Source of the DNA: AWTP1-18 sp036518635
Lineage (GTDB): Bacteria > Pseudomonadota > Gammaproteobacteria > Burkholderiales > Rhodocyclaceae
Direction: 5' to 3'
Length of the DNA stretch: 24,879 nt
Assembly (NCBI GenBank): GCA_036518635.1
Contig: DATDMT010000297.1
Span: 1-24,879, forward strand
Shown one piece after another: positions 1 through 7,492 of this stretch. Numbering within the stretch: position 1 is the first letter of the stretch; every line of letters begins with the position of its first letter. The notes under the pieces were generated by a model. It was not told the origin of the DNA. It ran no database searches and worked only from the letters and a program-made list of their open reading frames with translations. A program made the translations under genes and the position numbers.

Positions 1-272
1 TAAGGCATCCACGCGCCTTCCGGAAAGCCGTTCGGATTGTTCGCCAGCGCGTGAATGTCGGCCTCGATGTGGATGTCCGATTCCTCGGCCTTCTTCATCA
101 TGCCGTCCGGCTCCATGGTCACCGGCTGCAGATAGACGGCGGCGAGTTCCATGCCGTTCTTCTGTTGCGGGGTACCGATCGGATATTCGACGGCGGCGGC
201 GGTGAACGAAAACAGGCCGGCGGCCAACAGGACAAGGGCCTTGCGGCCGCGAACGAGGTGGGAGCAAAACAT
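1..272 (-). CDS. P19-type periplasmic iron-uptake protein (partial, N-terminal 90 residues)
   Basis: Only the N-terminal part is in the window; the gene runs off the left edge. It starts with an export signal (basic residues, then a Leu/Ala-rich core ending in TAAA near residue 27). The mature start V-E-Y-P-I-G-T-P, the stretch MELAAVYLQPV, the Met-rich EPDGMM, and DIHIEADIHAL then NPNGFPEGAW match the P19/FtrA/Tp34 family. In that family the protein binds periplasmic Cu/Fe and works with an Ftr1-type iron permease; the conserved Met, Glu and His residues seen here belong to the metal site. The start at 272 is supported by GGAGA 8 bases upstream. A Fur box and promoter lie just upstream, which fits iron-repressed expression. 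Partner permease genes are probably beyond the left edge (inference). Confidence 0.85.
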   Translation of the reverse strand, partial: MFCSHLVRGRKALVLLAAGLFSFTAAAVEYPIGTPQQKNGMELAAVYLQPVTMEPDGMMKKAEESDIHIEADIHALANNPNGFPEGAWMP

Positions 273-338
273 GGCGAGCGTCTCCAAAACGGTGGGATTC
301 GGTTTGGCTGGCTCGCCGGGCTGCCGGCTGGCTGGCTA

Positions 339-368
339 ACTAGATGAGAACTTTTCTCATCTTGTCAG
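339..368 (-). promoter_or_regulatory. Putative sigma-70 promoter of the P19 gene
   Basis: Read on the minus strand, a -35-like CTGACA (363-368) is separated by 18 bases from a -10-like TCTAGT (339-344). The predicted start is near 332, giving a leader of about 60 bases before the ATG at 272. The Fur-box palindrome fills the spacer, so a bound repressor would block RNA polymerase. The -10 match is only 4 of 6, so position is tentative. Confidence 0.45.
343..361. promoter_or_regulatory. Fur box
   Basis: The sequence GATGAGAA-CTT-TTCTCATC is a perfect 8-3-8 inverted repeat of 19 bp. It has the geometry of the classical Fur operator and closely matches Fur boxes of the form AATGAGAA-N3-TTCTCATT. 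It lies 71 bases upstream of the P19 start codon and over the predicted promoter spacer. ubiB starts 110 bases away on the other side, but the position points to the iron gene as the target. Confidence 0.8.
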
Positions 369-370
369 GA

Positions 371-387
371 TTGACGACCCGGGTCAA
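371..387. repeat. Palindrome TTGAC-N7-GTCAA between the P19 gene and ubiB
   Basis: TTGAC at 371-375 and GTCAA at 383-387 form an inverted repeat around a GC-rich centre that contains the palindrome GACCCGGGTC (376-385). The half-site spacing is too wide for FNR. It could be an operator for a regulator I cannot name; no function is assigned. Confidence 0.3.
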
Positions 388-470
388 GCAATCAACCGGC
401 CGCAGCCGAACTTTCGGCCCCGGACGATTGGCGGTAGAGTTCCGCCTCCTTTGCCGACCTGAATTCCCCC

Positions 471-2006
471 GTGCGTCTGTTTCGCCTGATCAAAATCGTT
501 CGTGTCGGTCTTGCCTACGGGCTCGACCTGATGGTGCTGGACCACGCCCCTTCGGTGCTGCCGGCGCGGATTGCCAACCGCCTGCTGTTCTGGCGCGACC
601 TCTCGGCGCCGCGCGCGGTGCGCCTGCGCCAGGCGCTGGAAGCGCTGGGGCCGATCTTCGTCAAGTTCGGCCAGATGCTGTCCACCCGCCGCGACCTGAT
701 GCCGGCGGACATCGCCGACGAGCTGGCGCGGCTGCAGGACGACGTACCGCCCTTTCCCTCCGAGCAGGCCATCGCCCAGTTGGAAAAGCAGTACGGCATG
801 CCGATCGACCAGGTCTTCGCCGATTTCTCCGCGGTGCCGGTGGCCTCGGCCTCGGTGGCCCAGGTGCATTTCGCCACGCTGAAGGCCCAGGACGGAGGCC
901 ATGCGGTGGCGGTGAAGATTCTCCGCCCCGGCATCGCGCCGGTGATCGAACACGACTTGGCTCTGCTCGACGCCGCGGCAGCGCTGCTGGAACGGCTCTG
1001 GCCCGACGGCAAGCGCCTGAAGCCGCGGGAGGTGGTGGCCGAATTCGACAAGTACCTGCACGACGAGCTGGACCTGATGCGCGAGGCGGCCAACTGCTCG
1101 CAACTGCGGCGCAACTTCGCCGACTCGCCCCTGCTCAAGGTGCCCGAGGTGCATTGGGACTGGTGCAGCGAATCGGTGATGGTGATGGAGCGGATGTACG
1201 GCATCCCGATCTCCCGCATCGACCAGTTGCGCGCCGCCGGGGTGGACATCCCGGCCCTGGCCCGCGCCGGGGTGGAAATCTTTTTCACCCAGGTGTTCCG
1301 CGACGGTTTTTTCCACGCCGACATGCACCCGGGCAACATCTTCGTCGCCACCGAGGGGCCGGACCGGGGCAAGTACATCGCTCTCGATTTCGGCATCGTC
1401 GGCACCCTGAACGAGACCGACAAGCGCTACCTGGCGGAGAACTTCCTGGCCTTCTTCCAGCGCGATTACCGCCGTGTCGCCGAGGCCCACGTGGAGTCCG
1501 GTTGGGCGCCGCCGGACACCCGCATCGACGAATTCGAAGCCGCCGTGCGCGCCGTCTGCGAACCGATTTTCGACCGGCCGCTGAAGGAGATTTCCTTCGG
1601 CCGCGTGCTGCTGCGGCTGTTCCAGACCTCGCGCCGCTTCAACGTCGAAGTCCAGCCGCAACTGGTGCTGCTGCAGAAGACCCTGCTCAACATCGAAGGC
1701 CTCGGCCGCCAGCTCGACCCGGAGTTGGACCTGTGGAAGACCGCCAAGCCCTTCCTCGAGCGCTGGATGAACGAGCAAGTGGGCTGGCGCGGCCTGCTGC
1801 GCAACGTCAAGCGCGAGGCGCCGCGCTGGGCGGCGCTGATCCCGGCCCTGCCGCGCCTGATCAACCAGGCCCTGGTGGAACGGGAACCGGCCAAGGTGCT
1901 CGCCCTGCTGGAATCGGTACGCGACGAGGCGAGGCAGCGCAACCGCTGGCTGGCGCTGATTGCCGTGGCGCTGGGCGGCTTGCTGCTGGCCTACGTCAGG
2001 CGCTGA
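471..2006 (+). CDS. ubiB: UbiB, ABC1/ADCK-type atypical kinase-like protein of ubiquinone biosynthesis
   Basis: The 511-residue protein has the hallmarks of the UbiB family of protein-kinase-like ATPases that support assembly and function of the ubiquinone-synthesis complex at the inner membrane. Visible motifs are the KxGQ signature (K65-F-G-Q68), the Ala-rich loop ASASVAQVH (about 125-133), the ATP-contacting lysine in VAVKI (K149), the ELD motif (199-201), the loop HADMHPGN (282-289) and DFG (306-308). A hydrophobic C-terminal segment near 490-508 fits the family's membrane anchor. The start is GTG at 471; the ribosome site is weak, but the N-terminus MRLFRLIKI is typical. In many proteobacteria ubiB follows ubiE and ubiJ; here it stands alone. 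It converges on the next gene with a gap of only three bases. Confidence 0.93.
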   Translation: MRLFRLIKIVRVGLAYGLDLMVLDHAPSVLPARIANRLLFWRDLSAPRAVRLRQALEALGPIFVKFGQMLSTRRDLMPADIADELARLQDDVPPFPSEQAIAQLEKQYGMPIDQVFADFSAVPVASASVAQVHFATLKAQDGGHAVAVKILRPGIAPVIEHDLALLDAAAALLERLWPDGKRLKPREVVAEFDKYLHDELDLMREAANCSQLRRNFADSPLLKVPEVHWDWCSESVMVMERMYGIPISRIDQLRAAGVDIPALARAGVEIFFTQVFRDGFFHADMHPGNIFVATEGPDRGKYIALDFGIVGTLNETDKRYLAENFLAFFQRDYRRVAEAHVESGWAPPDTRIDEFEAAVRAVCEPIFDRPLKEISFGRVLLRLFQTSRRFNVEVQPQLVLLQKTLLNIEGLGRQLDPELDLWKTAKPFLERWMNEQVGWRGLLRNVKREAPRWAALIPALPRLINQALVEREPAKVLALLESVRDEARQRNRWLALIAVALGGLLLAYVRR

Positions 2007-2009
2007 CCC

Positions 2010-3290
2010 TCAGTCCGCGGCGTCGCCCGCGGTCGGTGCATTGCCGTCGGCGCCCTCCGTCGGGGCTTCTTCAGGCGGCGCGCCGTGGATTACCCGATGG
2101 GCCCAGACCAGGGCTTCCTGCTGGGCGGTGACAATCGCCTCTTCGGTTAGCTGCAACTCGGCAGAGATGGCTTCGGCGGCTTCGAAATCGGCCTGCTCCA
2201 ACTTCCCGCAGAGTTCGACCAGGCGCCCCAAGGGGCCGCGCCGTTCGACCAGGGCAGCCTTGAGTTCATCGGCCAGGTGCAGTCGTTCGACGATGCGCTC
2301 CATCGGCCAGTTCATCAGCACATCGGCCAAGGACAGCAGGCCGACCATGTAGGCCTCGTCCTGCAGCATGCTGCGTTCCTGGTGGGTGCGATAGGTCAGG
2401 ACGAATTCCATGAAGCGGGCGCGGCGCAGCGCCAGTTCCAGCAGCGGAGAAGCTTCGCTCTCGCCATCCAGCACATACAGCAGCACCTGCAGCCAGCGCG
2501 CCAACTGCTGGCGGCCGAGAATACTGAAGGCGTGCTTGAGGGAACGGATCGGCGTCGGCAGGGCGAAGGCCGAGGAATTCACCAGGCGCAGCAGATGGAT
2601 CGAAAGCACCGGGTCGGTCTTGAAGCTGCCTTCCAGCACCCGGTCGTCGGCGTCGCCGGCGAGCTTGGCCAGCACTTCCAGCACCGCCAACTTGCGCGGG
2701 TCGGCCCGTTCGCCGCTAACCTCCTGGCGATGGGCGAAGTAGTAGCCCTGGTAGAGGTGGAAGCCCTTGCGCTGCAGGGTGTCGAACACTTCCTGGGTCT
2801 CGACGCCGCGGGCATAGAGCTGGGCGCCGCCGCCCCAGGCTTCCTCGATCAAGCTCTCGCAACCGCCTAGCGCCGCCCGCGGGCCGTCGAACATCACCAC
2901 GTCGGCCACCGCCGCGGCGGGGCCGAGAGTGCGGCCCTCGCCGGCCTCGACGATCAGCCGGTAGCCCTGCTCGCGCAGTTGCTGGCAGCGCTCGATCATC
3001 TTTGCCGCCACCGGCGCGCTGACCTCGAGGGCAAAGCGGTCGGCCGGCAGCAGATGCAACAAGTCGCTGGCCAAGAGTTGTTCGTTGGCCGGCACGAAGG
3101 CGCGGCGCAAGCGCAGCAGATCGTCGAGGCCAGCATGGATGAAGGCGCTGAGCACCGCATTCGCCGCGGCTGCAGCTTCGTCGCCGTCCAGCGGCGCGGC
3201 ATGGCGATAGATCAGTTCCACCGCCACAGAAGCCTGGTCGGCATTCAGCACGGGTTGGTAGGCGAAGGCGTAGCGGCCGCTGGTTTCCAT
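2010..3290 (-). CDS. EAL-HDOD (YuxH-type) signalling protein with degenerate EAL domain
   Basis: The 426-residue protein has an N-terminal EAL-like domain (about 5-195) and a C-terminal HDOD domain (about 200-390), ending in an acidic, low-complexity tail. In the EAL part the signature reads ELIYR (E25-R29) instead of EALLR, and the usual DDFGTG catalytic segment is absent; the matching region reads VEAGEGRTLG. The end motif is QGYYFAHRQ. Loss of these metal-binding residues predicts no cyclic-di-GMP phosphodiesterase activity, as in other YuxH-type proteins. The HDOD part shows a conserved LLRLVNSSAF segment and an SILGRQQLARWLQ helix. HDOD proteins usually act as scaffolds in signalling. 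A diguanylate cyclase lies about 1.6 kb away, but no functional link can be shown. Confidence 0.85.
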   Translation of the reverse strand: METSGRYAFAYQPVLNADQASVAVELIYRHAAPLDGDEAAAAANAVLSAFIHAGLDDLLRLRRAFVPANEQLLASDLLHLLPADRFALEVSAPVAAKMIERCQQLREQGYRLIVEAGEGRTLGPAAAVADVVMFDGPRAALGGCESLIEEAWGGGAQLYARGVETQEVFDTLQRKGFHLYQGYYFAHRQEVSGERADPRKLAVLEVLAKLAGDADDRVLEGSFKTDPVLSIHLLRLVNSSAFALPTPIRSLKHAFSILGRQQLARWLQVLLYVLDGESEASPLLELALRRARFMEFVLTYRTHQERSMLQDEAYMVGLLSLADVLMNWPMERIVERLHLADELKAALVERRGPLGRLVELCGKLEQADFEAAEAISAELQLTEEAIVTAQQEALVWAHRVIHGAPPEEAPTEGADGNAPTAGDAAD

Positions 3291-3349
3291 CAGGGTGGGC
3301 GATCTCTTTCTAGTCTCACGGCATGGGGCGGAAGCCCTATGCGGGCCAG

Positions 3350-3355
3350 TATAAT
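3350..3355 (+). promoter_or_regulatory. Perfect -10 hexamer TATAAT upstream of the symporter gene
   Basis: TATAAT lies 66 bases before the symporter start codon, in the 131-base space shared with the divergent EAL-HDOD gene. No convincing -35 hexamer is at the right distance, so the promoter may be weak or activator-dependent. Confidence 0.4.
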
Positions 3356-3421
3356 CCGCCCCTGATTCTGCGCCGTGGTTGATACGTCACGCCGCCCCAC
3401 CGCTCCCGCAGGGATTTCCGC

Positions 3422-4918
3422 ATGCTGCTCTGGTTCGTCATCATCTACTGGGTCATCTCGGTCGGCATTGGCTTGTATGCCGCGACCCGCGTCCACAACA
3501 CCAAGGACTTCGCCGTCGCCGGCCGCCACCTGCCGTTCTACATGGTCACGGCGACGGTATTCGCCACCTGGTTCGGCTCCGAGACGGTGCTGGGCATCCC
3601 GGCCACCTTCCTCAAGGAAGGCCTGCACGGCGTCGTCGCCGACCCCTTCGGCTCATCGCTATGCCTGATCCTGGTCGGCCTGTTCTTCGCCGCGCCGCTC
3701 TACCGGATGAACCTGCTGACCATCGGCGACTTCTACAAGAAGCGCTTCGGCCGCGGCGTCGAGGTGCTGACCACGATCGCCATCGTGATCTCCTACCTGG
3801 GCTGGGTCGGCGCCCAGATCACTGCCCTCGGCCTAGTGTTCAACGTCGTCTCCGGCGGCGAGATCAGCAAGCTCGCCGGCATGTGGATCGGCTCCTCGAC
3901 GATCCTGATCTATACGATCTTCGGCGGCATGTGGGCGGTGGCGATCACCGACTTCCTGCAGATGATCATCATCGTCATCGGCATGCTGTGGATCGGCGGT
4001 TCGGTCTCCGGCATGGTCGGCGGCGTCGGCGCGGTGGTGGACCACGCCGCCCAGGCCGGCAAGTTCAGCTTCTGGCCGGCCCCCGACCTGAAGGAGATGA
4101 TCGGCTTCGGCGCCGCCTGGATCACCATGATGTTCGGCTCGATCCCGCAGCAGGACGTGTTCCAGCGGGTACAGTCGTCGAAGACCGAAAAGATCGCGAT
4201 CTGGGGCTCGGTGCTGGGCGGCGGCCTGTACTTCTTCTTCGCCTTCGTGCCGATGTTCCTGGCATACTCGGCGACCATGCTCGATCCGAAAATGGTGGAA
4301 GGCCTGATTGATGTGGACCCGCAGATGATCCTGCCGCGGCTGGTGATCGAACACGCCCCGCTGTTCGCCCAGGTGATGTTCTTCGGCGCCCTGCTGTCGG
4401 CAATCAAGAGCTGCGCCTCGGCCACCCTGCTGGCGCCCTCGGTGACCTTCACCGAAAACCTGCTGAAGCCGATGATGGCCCATATGTCGGACAAGAAGCT
4501 GCTGCGCACCATGCGCATCGTCACCCTGAGCTTCACCGTGCTGGTGACGATCTACGCCATGTACTCCAAGGCGAGCATTTTCAAGATGGTCGAGAACGCC
4601 TACCAGATCACCCTGGTGATGGCTTTCGTGCCGCTGGTCTGCGGCCTTTACTGGCGCCGCGCCACCAACCAGGGCGCGATCCTGGCGATCTTCCTCGGCG
4701 TCTCCACCTGGCTGTCGATCCTGATCGCCGGACCGGAAGACCCCTTCCTGCCGGCCCAGTTTGCCGGCGTCATCGCCAGCGCCATCGGCATGGTCGCCGG
4801 TTCGCTGCTGCCGCAGAAGCTGCACCACGACCCGCTGATCCACGATGCCCTGCGCCACGGCCACCACGCCGCCGCCCAGACCCATCACGCCGAGCAGATT
4901 CACCACCACAAAGCCTGA
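3422..4918 (+). CDS. Sodium:solute symporter family (SSS) transporter with His-rich C-terminus
   Basis: The 498-residue protein is almost entirely membrane segments, about 12 to 13 hydrophobic stretches, as in the SSS family (PutP/SglT fold). Early motifs FAVAGRHLPFYMVTAT and WFGSETVLGIP and the central FGSIPQQDVFQRVQSSK (about 240-256) are family features; the last corresponds to the conserved RxxAxK-like region. Substrate cannot be read from sequence; it is not clearly proline, acetate or sugar type. The last 31 residues hold 11 histidines, a plausible cytoplasmic metal-binding tail. An AGGGA at 3410-3414 supports the start. The cyclase gene begins 16 bases after the stop, so the two are probably co-transcribed. 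Confidence 0.88.
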   Translation: MLLWFVIIYWVISVGIGLYAATRVHNTKDFAVAGRHLPFYMVTATVFATWFGSETVLGIPATFLKEGLHGVVADPFGSSLCLILVGLFFAAPLYRMNLLTIGDFYKKRFGRGVEVLTTIAIVISYLGWVGAQITALGLVFNVVSGGEISKLAGMWIGSSTILIYTIFGGMWAVAITDFLQMIIIVIGMLWIGGSVSGMVGGVGAVVDHAAQAGKFSFWPAPDLKEMIGFGAAWITMMFGSIPQQDVFQRVQSSKTEKIAIWGSVLGGGLYFFFAFVPMFLAYSATMLDPKMVEGLIDVDPQMILPRLVIEHAPLFAQVMFFGALLSAIKSCASATLLAPSVTFTENLLKPMMAHMSDKKLLRTMRIVTLSFTVLVTIYAMYSKASIFKMVENAYQITLVMAFVPLVCGLYWRRATNQGAILAIFLGVSTWLSILIAGPEDPFLPAQFAGVIASAIGMVAGSLLPQKLHHDPLIHDALRHGHHAAAQTHHAEQIHHHKA

Positions 4919-4934
4919 GACTCAGCTCCGCGCC

Positions 4935-6428
4935 ATGGCCACCACCCGCCGCAATAGTCAAAAGGCCATTGGCAAAAGCCGCCTAATGCTGATCCTGGGC
5001 GCCCTGCTGGTGCTCGGCTTTCTCGCCACCAGCCTGGCCAGCTACTTCGTTTCCAAGGGCGAAATCCACGCCGCCATCGTGGACCGGGAACTGCCGCTGA
5101 CCTCGGACACGGTGTATTCGGAAATCCAGAAGGATCTGGTGCGGCCGATCTTCATCTCCTCGATGATGGCCAGCGACACCTTCCTCCGCGACTGGGTGCT
5201 GGCCGGCGAAAACGAAGTGTCCCGGATCACCAAGTACCTGGAGGAAGTGCAGCGGCGCTATGGCGCCTTCACCAGCTTTTTCGTCTCCGAGTCCACCCGC
5301 CTCTACTACCACTCCAGCGGCGTCAAGCCGCCGATGCGCGCCGACAATCCGGACAACGCCTGGTACTTCCGCGTGCGGCAGATGGAGGAGCCCTACGAAA
5401 TCAATGTGGACCCGGATCAGGTCAACCGCAACACCCTGACCATCTTCATCAATTACCGGGTGCTCGACTACCAGGGCCGCTATCTGGGCGTCACCGGCGT
5501 CGGCCTGACCGTGGACGCGGTGCGCCACCTGCTCAGCGACTACCAGAAGCGCTACCAGCGCAGCGTCTATTTCGTGGACGCCAAGGGCAAGGTGGTGCTG
5601 TTCGGCGAGCGCCCCAGCCATGGCGCCGACGACATCGCGAAGGTGCCCAGCCTGCGCGACATCGCCCCGCAAATTCTGGCGAGCCGGCTGGGCTCCTACC
5701 AATACCGTTTCGACGGCCGCAACCACCTGCTCAACGTGCGCTACGTGCCGGAGCTGAAGTGGTTCCTCTTCGTCGAAAAGGTCGAAGACGATGCCATGGC
5801 CGGCATCCGCGAGACCCTCTACATCAACCTGGCGATCTGCGCCGGGGTCAGCCTGCTGATCCTGCTGCTGACCGGCGTCACCCTGAACCGCTACCAGGGC
5901 CGCCTGGAGGAAATGGCCACCATCGACAAGCTGAGCGGCCTGCTCAACCGCCAAGCCTTCGAAGTGCTGTTCCTGCAAACCCTGGCCGAGCTGCGCCGCA
6001 GCCCGGCGCCGCTGGCGGCGGTGCTGCTCGACATCGACCATTTCAAACAGATCAACGACCGCTTCGGTCACCTCTGCGGCGACCAGGTGATCGAGCAGGT
6101 CGCCGCCACCATGAAGAGCCGCCTGCGCGAATCGGACATTCCCTGCCGCTGGGGCGGCGAGGAATTCCTGGTGCTGCTGAAGAACTGCGACCGGGCCCAG
6201 GCCGCCGCCCTGGCCGAGGCGCTGCGCAGCGCCGTGGCCGACCTGCGCTTCGAGTTCGACGGCCAGGTGGCGACGGTCACCGTCAGCGCCGGCATCGCCG
6301 CCTACCGGGACGGCGACAGTCCGGAACGCCTGGTGGACCGGGCCGACCAGCGCCTCTACGCCGCCAAGCGCGGCGGCCGCGACCGGGTGGTGGCGGAGGA
6401 ACTGTCGGCAGACCCTGGATTGACATAG
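4935..6428 (+). CDS. Membrane diguanylate cyclase with periplasmic Cache-like sensor domain
   Basis: The 497-residue protein has a transmembrane helix at about 17-37, a periplasmic sensor region at about 40-290 resembling a double Cache domain, a second helix at about 297-316 and a C-terminal GGDEF domain. The active-site motif is GGEEF (407-411). A product-inhibition I-site RESD (398-401) lies exactly five residues before it, so the enzyme should make cyclic-di-GMP from two GTP and be feedback-controlled. I chose ATG 4935 rather than an in-frame ATG at 4845, because the earlier start would overlap the symporter by 74 bases and add a Pro-rich stretch unlike a real N-terminus. The ligand of the sensor domain is unknown. 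Its stop codon lies inside the FNR box of the next operon. Confidence 0.9.
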   Translation: MATTRRNSQKAIGKSRLMLILGALLVLGFLATSLASYFVSKGEIHAAIVDRELPLTSDTVYSEIQKDLVRPIFISSMMASDTFLRDWVLAGENEVSRITKYLEEVQRRYGAFTSFFVSESTRLYYHSSGVKPPMRADNPDNAWYFRVRQMEEPYEINVDPDQVNRNTLTIFINYRVLDYQGRYLGVTGVGLTVDAVRHLLSDYQKRYQRSVYFVDAKGKVVLFGERPSHGADDIAKVPSLRDIAPQILASRLGSYQYRFDGRNHLLNVRYVPELKWFLFVEKVEDDAMAGIRETLYINLAICAGVSLLILLLTGVTLNRYQGRLEEMATIDKLSGLLNRQAFEVLFLQTLAELRRSPAPLAAVLLDIDHFKQINDRFGHLCGDQVIEQVAATMKSRLRESDIPCRWGGEEFLVLLKNCDRAQAAALAEALRSAVADLRFEFDGQVATVTVSAGIAAYRDGDSPERLVDRADQRLYAAKRGGRDRVVAEELSADPGLT

Positions 6429-6433
6429 CTCAA
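6420..6433. promoter_or_regulatory. FNR/Anr/Dnr-type box upstream of ubiU
   Basis: TTGAC-ATAG-CTCAA matches the FNR-family consensus TTGAT-N4-ATCAA at 8 of 10 defined positions, including the invariant TTGA and TCAA. Its centre is at 6426.5. With the -10 element at 6456-6461 and a start near 6468, the centre falls at -41.5, the position of a class II activator site. It fits anaerobic activation of the O2-independent ubiquinone genes downstream. Confidence 0.75.
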
Positions 6434-6455
6434 GGCTTGCCATTTCGACATGCCG

Positions 6456-6461
6456 TAGACT
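6456..6461 (+). promoter_or_regulatory. -10 element of the ubiUVT promoter
   Basis: TAGACT matches TATAAT at 4 of 6. No -35 hexamer is present at the normal 17-base distance, as expected for a class II FNR-dependent promoter. The predicted start near 6468 gives a 19-base leader carrying GGAGA (6476-6480) before the ATG at 6487. Confidence 0.6.
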
Positions 6462-6486
6462 CCCCGCCCTCACGCGGAGACCCCTC

Positions 6487-7491
6487 ATGGCAACCCTGGA
6501 ACTCGTCTGCCCGGCAGGCGGACTGCCGGCCCTCAAGGCCGCCGTCGACAACGGCGCCGACTGTGTCTACACCGGCTTTCGCGACGAAACCAACGCGCGC
6601 AACTTCAACGGCCTGAACTTCGACGAGCGCAGCCTCGCCGACGGCGTCGCCTACGCCAAGCGCAAGGACGTCAAAGTTCTGGTGGCGCTCAACACCTACC
6701 CCCAGGCCGACAACTGGGCGCGCTGGACCGCCGCCGTGGATCGCGCCGTGACCTGCGGCGTCGATGCGCTGATCCTGGCCGACCCGGGGCTGATGGCCTA
6801 TGCCCGGCAGCGCTATCCGAACCTCAACCTGCACTTGTCGGTGCAGGGCTCGGCGACCAACTACGAGGCCATCAACCTCTACCGCCGCCAGTTCGGCATC
6901 CGCCGCGCGGTGCTGCCGCGGGTGCTGTCCCTGGCCCAGGTCGAGCAACTGATCGGCAACACCGAGGTCGAGATCGAGGTCTTCGGCTTCGGCGGCCTCT
7001 GCGTCATGGTCGAGGGCCGCTGCTCCCTTTCCGCCTACGCCACCGGCGTCTCGCCCAACTGCAACGGCGCCTGCTCGCCGGGCAAGTCGGTGCGCTGGGA
7101 ACAGACCGAACAGGGCATGGAAACCCGTTTGAACGGCCTCTTGATCGACCGCTTCGGCAACGATGAACGGGCCGGCTACCCGACCCTGTGCAAGGGCCGC
7201 TTCGAGGTGGACGACGAGACCTATTACGCCCTCGAGGAACCCACCAGCCTCAACACCCTGGAACTGCTGCCGCAGTTGATCCACATCGGCGTCAGCGCGA
7301 TCAAGATCGAGGGCCGCCAGCGCAGTCCGGCCTACGTCGCCCAGGTCACCCGGGTTTGGCGCGAGGCCATCGACAGCGCCCGCCGCGACCCCGAGCGCTT
7401 CGCCCCGAAGGCCGCCTGGATGGCCGAACTCAACAAGGTTTCCGAGGGCCAGAGCCACACCCTCGGCGCCTATCACCGCCCCTGGAAGTGA
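6487..7491 (+). CDS. ubiU: UbiU, O2-independent ubiquinone biosynthesis U32-family protein
   Basis: The 334-residue protein belongs to the peptidase U32 family but to its UbiU branch, which with UbiV forms a 4Fe-4S heterodimer needed for ubiquinone ring hydroxylation without oxygen. Cysteines at 172, 179, 196 and 235 have exactly the spacing (7, 17, 39) of the Fe-S ligands described for E. coli UbiU. The N-terminus ELVCPAGGLPALKAAVDNGAD and the segment GGLCVMVEGRCSLSAYATG are typical. GGAGA lies six bases before the ATG. It is the first gene of ubiU-ubiV-ubiT, behind an FNR-type promoter. Generic labels such as 'U32 peptidase' would be misleading here. Confidence 0.95.
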   Translation: MATLELVCPAGGLPALKAAVDNGADCVYTGFRDETNARNFNGLNFDERSLADGVAYAKRKDVKVLVALNTYPQADNWARWTAAVDRAVTCGVDALILADPGLMAYARQRYPNLNLHLSVQGSATNYEAINLYRRQFGIRRAVLPRVLSLAQVEQLIGNTEVEIEVFGFGGLCVMVEGRCSLSAYATGVSPNCNGACSPGKSVRWEQTEQGMETRLNGLLIDRFGNDERAGYPTLCKGRFEVDDETYYALEEPTSLNTLELLPQLIHIGVSAIKIEGRQRSPAYVAQVTRVWREAIDSARRDPERFAPKAAWMAELNKVSEGQSHTLGAYHRPWK

Positions 7492-7492
7492 T

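Noticed and set aside
384..1778. Long open frame on the minus strand opposite ubiB, and the long plus-frame reading 344-2131
   Set aside because: Both are shadows of ubiB in GC-rich DNA; their translations are His/Arg/Pro-rich without domains, while ubiB has all family motifs.
3350..3355. Using the TATAAT as a confident symporter promoter
   Set aside because: The -10 is perfect, but no acceptable -35 hexamer or activator site was found, so it is listed only at low confidence.
4983..6551. 522-residue open frame opposite the diguanylate cyclase
   Set aside because: Shadow frame; composition is Gln/His/Val/Ala-biased and no motif is seen, whereas the plus strand has a full GGDEF domain.
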